From positions 19,311,625-19,375,624 of the forward strand of contig JAAOOA010000060.1 in NCBI GenBank assembly GCA_012861695.1: a DNA stretch of 64,000 nucleotides, read 5' to 3'. The first letter of the stretch is position 1, and the number at the start of each line of letters is the position of its first letter. Both the position numbers and the translations under genes were made by a program. This DNA is from Trematomus loennbergii (lineage: Eukaryota; Chordata; Actinopteri; Perciformes; Nototheniidae). Below are positions 56,416 to 64,000 of the stretch, in pieces. The notes under the pieces were generated by a model. That model made no database searches, was not told where the DNA came from, and saw only the letters and a list, made by a program, of their open reading frames with translations.

Positions 56416-57123
56416 GGAGGGAGGGGGGCTGTGGGTCAGTGGGCATCTGACCCCCTCCCCGGGCGTAATGCGCTTACGTTTCCCCGGCCCCCGGGTCCCG
56501 GGGGACGTGGCGCACACTGGGCCCATAGGGGCTGGAGGACTCTTTACCCCTGCTTTAGGGCAGGAGGGGGGAACCCTCCACGTCATAGTCCATACACGCT
56601 CTTCACGAGGTGAACGTGTCTGAGTGTGGGACATGGGGCACTTGCGCTCTCCCCGTGCTCCTTAGGGACTCGGGAGAGGTGGGGCACAGTGAGTCCATAA
56701 GGGACTGAGGACTATCTCCGTCCGCCTATGGGCGGAGGGTGGGAGCCCTCAGCGCTGTTTTCCCACCACACCTTCGCGAGGTAAGAGCGTCAGAGTGTGC
56801 TCTGTCAGCCGCAACTTCTCCACGGTTACGACCGAGGGAGAGGTGAGTGAGGCGCATCGGCTGCTAACCAGAAAGCCGGTCAGAGACAGTGAGATGGAAC
56901 AGTGTCGCCCACTGTACCCATAGAGTCCAGTAGAGGGCGGAGCCTGTGAGAGATATAACGAGGGGTTACGTATGGTAACCCTTGTTATATAAGCACAGGC
57001 GGAGCCTCCTTTTATGCGGTGAGATGCACGCGCATTCAGGCAGGCCCGCCCCGGGGCCGGCTATGTCTATAGAAGTCTCAGTGGATGAATGCTTGCATGA
57101 TATGATCAAGGGGAGTACCCATA

Positions 57124-57792
57124 AGCCGCGTTCACACCAAGTACTTTGCCGTACTCAGTGCCGGCACTCAGTGCCTCGGCACTTATTACCCCAGGGCACT
57201 TAGTACAGATCGCGTTCACACCGGAATAAATTCCCTGAGGGAAGATTACGCAAATGAGCCGCTGACGTCACTTCGTCTTCTTCTGCTTTGGGTTTACTGG
57301 CAGGCCGCAAACAACTTCACGGCGTATACTGCCACCCGAAGTCCCCGGCCGGAAGTCCCCGGAGTTGGGGACTGGCTTCAGTAGAAGCTGCTGGGACTCC
57401 CATCAGCTTCTGCTGAAGCCTTCCGAGTAAATCGCCAGAACGCCGACACCTCCTCATCTCCACCGCTCCCATGTTTTATTTTGTGTTGACATAAGTTAGT
57501 CTCTCTGCGTTTGTGCGCTGGGCGAATGCTAATGCTAATAATGCTAATGCCAGGATAATAAAATGGCGGCTCTACAAAACATTTCAGAGTCTTACGGGGC
57601 GTGGTTTGCAATTCGCCCAGCCAATCAGAACTGGAGCACTTTTTTCCCCCAGGAAAGTACCATCTCTCAGCAGGCACTAAAATGGGGGTAAAAGTTCCCG
57701 GGATTAAGTGCTCTTTTTGGTGTGAACGAAGGGGTACTAACGGAACTAAACACGAAAAGTACGGTGAAAAGTACTCTGGTGTGAACGCGCCT
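57124..57792. mobile_element. MITE (669 bp) inserted in the DIRS right repeat
   Basis: Termini AGCCGCGTTCACACCA and TGGTGTGAACGCGCCT are inverted repeats with one mismatch. ATA flanks both sides (57121-57123 and 57793-57795). The empty site CCCATAGAGTCC is preserved in the ICR at about 56917-56928 and, as the reverse complement, in the DIRS left repeat, so the boundaries are certain. Confidence 0.88.
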
Positions 57793-58121
57793 ATAGAGTC
57801 CAGTAGAGGGCTCCGCCTGTGCTTATATAACAAGGGTTACCATACGTAACCCCTCGTTTTGGAAACCACCAATGACACATCATTTATTATTGCTTGCAAC
57901 GCAGTTGTTCTAAAAAACGAAATATTCAGCTTTTCTGTTAAAGTATTTTTGTTTTTACTTCATAATTCCAATTGAATCAGGGTCCTTTCAGCTTAAAGTA
58001 AGAAATGTCACAGACAATTGTTCTATTATATCATTGTGCAGTTACTGTGTATGGTGATGTGATGTGTTAATGTGTCACTAAGTTTCGGTGGTACTGAGCT
58101 TGTATAGGACAGGTGTTTCCT

Positions 58122-58135
58122 GTGTGTGTGTGTGT

Positions 58136-58221
<86 letters not shown>

Positions 58222-58263
58222 TGTGTGTGTGTGTGTGTGTGGTGTTGTGTGTGTGTGTGTGTG

Positions 58264-58302
<39 letters not shown>

Positions 58303-58303
58303 A
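58122..58303. repeat. (GT)n microsatellite, interrupted
   Basis: About 180 bases of GT with GGTG and TTG interruptions. Confidence 0.97.
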
Positions 58304-59261
58304 GTGGGGGAGCTTCAGAGGATGAGACTTACTGTCTCTTTGAGGTAGAGACACAGATAACAACTGAATTAGCAAAACAGTGGGGTAGTAACAGCTAAGG
58401 AAGTGTGTGTATAATAGTCAGCACTGTCTAGTGAACAATGCCTGCCTGCGGACGTAGACATCATTTGAGGTTTACAATACTTTAGTCATCTTAAGTAGGG
58501 TGATCAAGTCTGGTGATATTCTGTAATGTTCTTATAGTCAACAAATCCAAAGCAACACTAACTAATCCTACTAACAAGCATAGTCTGCGTCGCAAAGCTG
58601 TATATATTTAACTTGTATAATATTTAACAAAACATTATACCAGGTTCTTCACAACTGGTGCCGGGTACTCAGATAGTTGACTTAGGTGAAAATAGCAATA
58701 CAAGTACAAAACATAAAAGCATTAATTAAACATAATCTATAATATTAGAAACATGTAGATTACATTATTACATTATAATTTTTGATCAACATTGATCAAA
58801 TTGAACATACATTTTAATTTGCAGCTGATAAAGGGGAAGCTAATATGATTTACCTGATATGCATCTACTTTATATCACAATGTAATGTATAATTCATTGT
58901 ATGTAGTATCTTTAATCTGAATCTTTACAGTAACTAAATTCAAAATGCATTTAAAAGACTAAAAAACTACAATATGTTTTTCTTTAGCCTTAAAGTTCAA
59001 TACTCAAGCAAAGTACAAGCAAGTACCTTAGTTAAGTGAATGTTCCCTAGTTATCTTCCTATTCTACAACTTGAGCTTATATAAATTAGCTGAATTATTT
59101 GTTATTTTATTTGTGTACAATATAAGGATTGTGGAACAACAACACCTAAATGAAATGCAGCCATTACCAAACGTACTTTTAGTTAAAAGTTAGTCAAAAT
59201 GTCTGCCGTGAAAAAGGCTCCTTGATAACATATCAAAAGGGATTGAGAAGTATGTCAGTGT
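58304..59261. other. Non-coding interval
   Basis: AT-rich sequence between two microsatellites. No gene or repeat recognised. Confidence 0.4.
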
Positions 59262-59444
<183 letters not shown>

Positions 59445-59449
<5 letters not shown>

Positions 59450-59640
59450 GGCTCAGTGGATAGTGTGCTGAACTTTCAATCAGGAGGTACCAAGTTCGAG
59501 TCCCACTGCAGTCAGCATGTCGTTGTGTCCCTGGGCAAGACACTTCACCCCAAATTGCTCCTGTGGGGATTGTCCACAGTACTGAATGTATGTAAGTCGC
59601 TTTGGATAAAAGCGTCTCACAAATGACATGTAATGTAATG
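59445..59640 (+). mobile_element. tRNA-derived SINE, second copy
   Basis: Head: GTGGCTCAGTGGATAGTG (box A) and AAGTTCGAGTCCCACTG (box B). Body and tail match the 32007-32206 copy (CAGTCAGCATGTCGTTGTG, GGGGATTGTCCACAGTA, AAGTCGCTTTGGATAAAAGC and repeated TAATG). More GT sequence follows at once, so it seems to have landed in the microsatellite. Confidence 0.88.
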
Positions 59641-59912
59641 CGTGTGTGTGTTTGTGTAGACAGTAAGTGGGTTAAGATGCTGTGGTAGTTGTGGGAGAGC
59701 ACAGTGACAGATGAAAGATTAGGCCATGGTAGGCCGACTAACATGCTAAACAGTTTTTTCTCTTTATCACTTGAAACACAAAAGACAAACCGTATTACAT
59801 GACCATATTTTTGGATTATATGAGGTACATTTATTAAGATAGATGTTTTGGGAATTCATTTGCACATAGTCAGGGTGGTGGACGATAAATGAGTACATAC
59901 TTATACATTTTC

Positions 59913-60096
59913 TTTTTAAAAATATTTTTGGGCCAGATTAACCTTAATGGGAGATGACAGTGTTGAAAGGGGGAGATAGAGGGGATGACATGCGTACATG
60001 GTCCCAGGCCGGATTCAAACCTGGGTTCTCCGCATGGGAACTGAGTCCCTATACATGGGCCGCCAGCTCTACCAGGTGAGCTATATGGCAGCCCGT
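59913..60096 (-). mobile_element. tRNA-derived SINE of a second family
   Basis: On the minus strand: TAGCTCACCTGGTAGAGC (box A-like), GGTTTGAATCCGGCC (box B), then GCATGTCATCCCCTC and a pyrimidine-rich body. It is flanked by a 14-base direct repeat with one mismatch (ACTTATACATTTTC at 59899 and ACTAATACATTTTC at 60097). Confidence 0.82.
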
Positions 60097-60790
60097 ACTA
60101 ATACATTTTCAAGGTACTCGTACTAAACATGAGTATTTCCATTTTTTGTCACTAAATATTTCTAATCGATATTGCACTTTTTACTTCACAACATGTATTT
60201 GATCATTTTAGTTACTTTGAGGATTCAGATTCAGATTTATAATGTGAAATATAGTCAACCCATCATGTTTTGTTATAGGCTATGTTAAGATTACACTGTA
60301 TTGATCCCTTAATGAAATGTACAAGAAAAACACAAGTTTCTCTTTTACCAGTTGTAACAATGAAGAAGTTTGTGTGTGTGTCTTTGTTGGGATGTGGTAA
60401 AGTGTTTTTCGGCGTATCCTTGAAAAGCCTGTATTTTATCTCTCATTCTCAGCCGCCTTTTAACACCACATAAGACAAAGAAATGAAGAGAAAGAGCGGG
60501 AGAGAAGCATGAGGGGGAGGAATAGCTTTTCTAAACTTTTTCCTGGTTGTTCCTGGTCGACTGTTCGCTGTCTCTATAATGCAGCTACAATAAATCTTTA
60601 AGCTCTGAATAGTTTTTACTTCCTCAAGTCATCTTCTTACATTCAAAGCTACAAACACACACAGAGGCTCATATCACAGTGACTGACATGTGATATAGAG
60701 ACCATGTCATATAATAAATAAATATAAAAATAAAAAACTGACTTCACTTGGATAAGATTTGAAGTCATGTATGAGTGTTGTAATACATTC
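60097..60790. other. Spacer with a degenerate repeat fragment
   Basis: Sequence at about 60097-60230 (AGGTACTCGTACT, GAGTATTTCCATTTT, TTTAGTTACTTTGAGGATTC) resembles the outer repeat seen at 40145-43255. The remainder is AT-rich without genes. Confidence 0.4.
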
Positions 60791-62544
60791 ATAAAGAACA
60801 CAAGTCTATTGTTTTATTGCTTTCCAAACAACATTTTTTACGAATCATCATTCAAGAAAAAGCTTTTGATAATCTATACAAATCCGAAAATTAGATTTAA
60901 TAAAGAAAAATAGGAATAAGACGCTACTTAAATGTTCTAATTTAAAAATGTGTTTATGCATCTCATCTGTGTATTCTAATACAGATTTCATACATCGATT
61001 TGGCAAACGCTTAATACACTTCACACGATATAAGTTTGATTTAAGATGTGATATGCAAAACATACAAAACCTGTAACATAAGTATGTACATGAGACACAT
61101 GGGCACAATACTCTTTTAAGAAGAGAACTTGTTTCCATAAAAATGTATAAATTATCCTTTATAAATTCTTACAGAGTTTATAGGAGTTAAGGCATAAAAG
61201 GGCGCATTGATGATGAATGCACACATATTCAAATCCAACGCAAACTCTCGCTAAAAGATAGGAAGGTAAAAACCAAGGCGGAATTACAAATACTTGTAGA
61301 TCATTAGATGATTTCCGAAAGCATTTTTTGTTACGAACAAAATTTGCAGAAATTACACAATTGCCGTGTTGAATCCTTAGCTTTAATGTATGGACAAGTT
61401 TGCAAGAAACATAAGTAGAAGGTCATGTCTTCTTTTTTTTAACAGTTTTAAAAAATAAAATCACAAAAGCCGTTATTTAGCACAATGATCAGTGTCAAGA
61501 AGTCCGATAATGCTAATGTTCAATGTTTATTCACTTTATTGTAGGATTTCTAAAAGTTGGGATTCTCTACTTGTATAAAAGAAACTTACAAATGATATCT
61601 TGTATGAATCAAAACAACCATTTAATCAATGTTTTAAGGTTTCTTGCTTTTTAATGACTGAAATGTGTTCACTTGTCACATTTTATTTCACTGCAACGGG
61701 TCATACGTTCTAACAATACATAAACAGGTATATTTAAATAAAATACAAATTAAGAAATAACCTTTAGAAACAAATAGCCTGACAGAGTATTGCCTGGTCA
61801 CATCTAGTGAAATGTCATTTGAGAATAAGCTTTACATATACAGTATATCCTGATGCAGCTAAAATGTAGCTCAAATTGTCTTATTCATACTCTGAGGCGT
61901 TTGAATAGGTGCTGACAAAATTCAATATGCAGTCAAAATTATTTCCTGACTTGATAATAATATTTTAGGAGCCTGAGAAAATACTTTTCCTAGTTTTTGA
62001 AAAATCTGTAAAAGATCCATGCAACTGTATAACTTCTCATTTTATTTGTGGCAGTGAAATCATTTATCTCCACATTCATTCTATAACCCAGATAATAATT
62101 AAATTTGCCAATCCAATCCCAAACTGAGATGTTAAAAAAAAACAATGCTGTGTCAAGATTAAATCTATGTGTGCCTTGCCCTGAACAATGGAGTATTTGT
62201 TAAACACAAAACAATTCTGATACCACATTTGAAATACCCCTGAGATGTGCTGTGGTACATTCACAAACAGTTCAGAGGAATTGAAGATGAAGTATTTTTT
62301 TCGCGTCTCACTGAATCAAACAAAAGTAGAACTTTAATTTGAGTGCACGCATGACTAAATCAAAGTGTTTTGGAGGGCGCAGGAGACCCATCAGTGTAGA
62401 AAAACCCTACCTAACATAAAAAAATACAGCTTTGGGTTCTTGTACCTTAATGGATTCTCACTGAGTTTGAACAGCACACTAGGACCCTTATTAAAACATG
62501 TCCTCTCATGAAGGCTGAGGTGCCCCCCGAGTCAAGTTCAAAGG
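60791..62544 (-). other. rhoh: Probable rhoh 3' UTR and downstream sequence
   Basis: AT-rich DNA downstream of the rhoh stop with no coding sequence. A minus-strand AATAAA is at 60818-60813. If it is used the 3' UTR is about 1.7 kb; this is an inference. Confidence 0.35.
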
Positions 62545-63153
62545 TCAAAAGACCTTGCACTGGTTGAGGCTGAACATCCGTCGTCTGGCCTGTTTCCTAG
62601 CCTGGTTAATGGCTGTTCGCACTGCATGCTCAAAAACTTGCTGCACACCACGGTTACTTAAGGAGGAGCACTCCAGGTAGCCTTTAGCGTGGACCTCATG
62701 AGCCACACGTCTCCCCTCCGCTGCTGAGATGCAGTTTCCCCGGTACTGCCCCATCTCCCTCAGATCTGTCTGGGTTGCAACAACCAGCACCGGCACCCTT
62801 GGCAAGTTCTCTCGAACCTCAGCAATCCACTTGTGCTGGACGCTGGCCAGAGAGTTAGGGTTGGCCACAGAGTAGCAGATTAGCACAACGTCAGCCTGGT
62901 GGTAGGATCTCGGTCGGATTTGTCTAAAGTTGTCATTGCCCGCCGTGTCCCACAGCCCCAGGTTGATCTGAACCCCGTCCATGTACACCTCCACCCCTGT
63001 GTTTTCAAACACTGTGGGTTGGTAGTTTTCTGGGAAGGTTTCTGAGGTGAAGCGGACCAGCAGCGCTGTCTTGCCCACGGCACTGTCCCCGACCAGGACG
63101 CACTTCAGCGCCATCTCTTCGGTCTCGTTCATGGCTGCCGCCGACGGTCTCAC
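62545..63153 (-). CDS. rhoh: RhoH, GTPase-deficient Rho family protein
   Basis: RhoH is a haematopoietic Rho-family adaptor in T-cell receptor signalling. The single-exon frame from 63153 gives 202 residues; in-frame starts also exist at M8 (MNETEEM) and M14 (MALKCV), the last being closest to the human N-terminus. The P-loop is GDSAVGKT (serine where Rac/Cdc42 have glycine) and switch II is DTAGND (asparagine instead of the catalytic glutamine); both substitutions are those that make human RhoH GTPase-deficient. Other matches: [31 protein letters not shown] with the tyrosine region of the ITAM-like motif, [29 protein letters not shown], a basic tail (ARKQARRR) and a C-terminal CKVF prenylation box. 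Frame intact. Confidence 0.95.
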   Translation of the reverse strand: MRPSAAAMNETEEMALKCVLVGDSAVGKTALLVRFTSETFPENYQPTVFENTGVEVYMDGVQINLGLWDTAGNDNFRQIRPRSYHQADVVLICYSVANPNSLASVQHKWIAEVRENLPRVPVLVVATQTDLREMGQYRGNCISAAEGRRVAHEVHAKGYLECSSLSNRGVQQVFEHAVRTAINQARKQARRRMFSLNQCKVF

Positions 63154-64000
63154 TCCTTTGGATATTTGTGGTTATGTGGAAAGTCTTAGGGATAGTTTCT
63201 CTGTAACACGTTTACGTTGTAGACAAAGGCAGCGTACTTCTGTGTTCAAGTGGTAGTTTTCATAGCAGGTGATTTGTAGCCCTGGCATATGGTAACTCAA
63301 TTTCAGCGGTCATTCAGTTTGTTGAACTGAACTATAATGTCTCTCTTTTCAGAGTATTTTAACGTTGTTCATATGGAATAGGTTTAAAATCAGCTTCACA
63401 CACGCCCCAGACAACGTCTCAGATCTTTAGTCCATCTTGTCTCGTCTCACTTCTGCTGTGTCTCTGCAGCGAGGTCGGATGTCGGTCCTTCTCTCTAATG
63501 ACGGCTGTCATCCTTTCCAAACAGGTTGAACCAACAGAGTTGAGGACGGATGTCTACTGATGAAGAGAGGACATGTCATGATCATAAGAGACAGTTAGCA
63601 AAAGGTTGTCTTACTTAAAAATAGAGAAACTGAAAGACCTTAGCTAATTTTTCATTTAAGTCAAACCTTAATCTAGAACAGTTTACAGTTTCTTCTCATA
63701 CATCATGCAACATGGCGTACAAAACGACAGCAGTGTGGCTCTTCATAGAACATGTTTAAACATGACAAATAATGAGTAACTAAAAAAGTTAGTCAATCGC
63801 TAGAGTATTGTATTTGAAGATGACATTTTGTCTTTATGGCAGCACCATTTTCTATTTACAGAGAAAGGTCAACGTCACGTACAATATAGTATTGAATAAA
63901 TACGGAAGTAAAGATTTATGTGATTGGGTGTGACCCAGAGTTCAAGTTATCATTTTGAAGAGTTTAACAGGAGCTTACCAACAACATATTCATGCTCTCT
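63154..64000. other. rhoh 5' flank
   Basis: Contains the 5' UTR and probably an upstream intron or promoter of rhoh. No upstream exon could be fixed and no other gene is seen before the window ends. Confidence 0.4.

Larger units (their letters stand above)
54541..57858 (+). mobile_element. Internally deleted DIRS-type tyrosine-recombinase retrotransposon
   Basis: DIRS elements have inverted terminal repeats, an internal complementary region (ICR) and a tyrosine recombinase in place of an integrase. Here the left repeat (54541 to about 54700, with CTCTACTGGACTCTATGGG) is mirrored by the right repeat (about 57007-57858). The ICR at 56914-57006 has a left half complementary to the outer left end (TAGAGTCCAGTAGAGGGCGG) and a right half complementary to the outer right end: 56957-57006 mirrors 57809-57858 over 50 bases. 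Inside are a gag-like frame and a recombinase, but no reverse transcriptase or RNase H, so the element is non-autonomous. A MITE interrupts the right repeat at 57124-57792. Confidence 0.85.

Noticed and set aside
59451..59515. tRNA genes at the SINE heads (also 32010-32070 and 60020-60094)
   Set aside because: Box A and B are present, but each is followed by a SINE body and tail and flanked by target duplications or repeats, and the cloverleaf is not convincing.

Overview
The window is teleost fish nuclear DNA. Genes are split into many short exons with GT/AG introns. Long (CA)n/(GT)n runs are frequent, and the mobile elements belong to typical ray-finned fish classes (DIRS-type tyrosine-recombinase retrotransposon, tRNA-derived SINEs, TTAA-flanked and hAT MITEs, LINE 3' ends). 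All gene calls rest on reading exon translations and splice phases by eye; no search was run.

Layout. 1-19.3 kb, plus strand: the 3' two thirds of a slit gene, best read as slit2, in 22 exons covering LRR domains 3 and 4, the EGF repeats, the laminin G domain and the C-terminal cystine knot. The 5' part lies outside the window. 19.3-21.7 kb: slit2 3' UTR and spacer. 21.8-24.2 kb and 26.7-30.2 kb, minus strand: two tandem intelectin genes, each with seven coding exons. 30.2-37.5 kb: spacer with a MITE carrying a nested SINE, a LINE relic and a TTAA element. 37.6-39.0 kb, minus strand: an intronless D1-class dopamine receptor, best read as drd5. 39-46.8 kb: nested DNA transposons, an orphan coiled-coil reading frame and microsatellites. 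46.8-53.5 kb, minus strand: a nicotinic acetylcholine receptor alpha9/10-type subunit in seven exons. 54.5-57.9 kb: an internally deleted DIRS element with its terminal repeats and internal complementary region still recognisable. 58-60.1 kb: microsatellites and two SINEs. 62.5-63.2 kb, minus strand: rhoh, a GTPase-deficient Rho protein.

Context. Human SLIT2, DRD5, CHRNA9 and RHOH all lie on chromosome 4p, with CHRNA9 and RHOH close neighbours. The window looks like a compact fish counterpart of that block with an intelectin pair placed between slit2 and drd5. The genes do not form a pathway: slit2 is an axon-guidance ligand, drd5 and chrna9 are neurotransmitter receptors, rhoh is a leukocyte signalling protein and intelectins are secreted glycan-binding lectins.

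Quality warning. slit2 (two places), drd5 (one) and chrna9 (two) carry single-base frame breaks, at or near mononucleotide runs, in otherwise intact coding sequence. Consensus errors explain this better than four broken genes. No undescribed multi-gene system was found; the most unusual items are the DIRS deletion derivative, the nested transposon stack and unusual features of the intelectins and of the chrna9 cytoplasmic loop.
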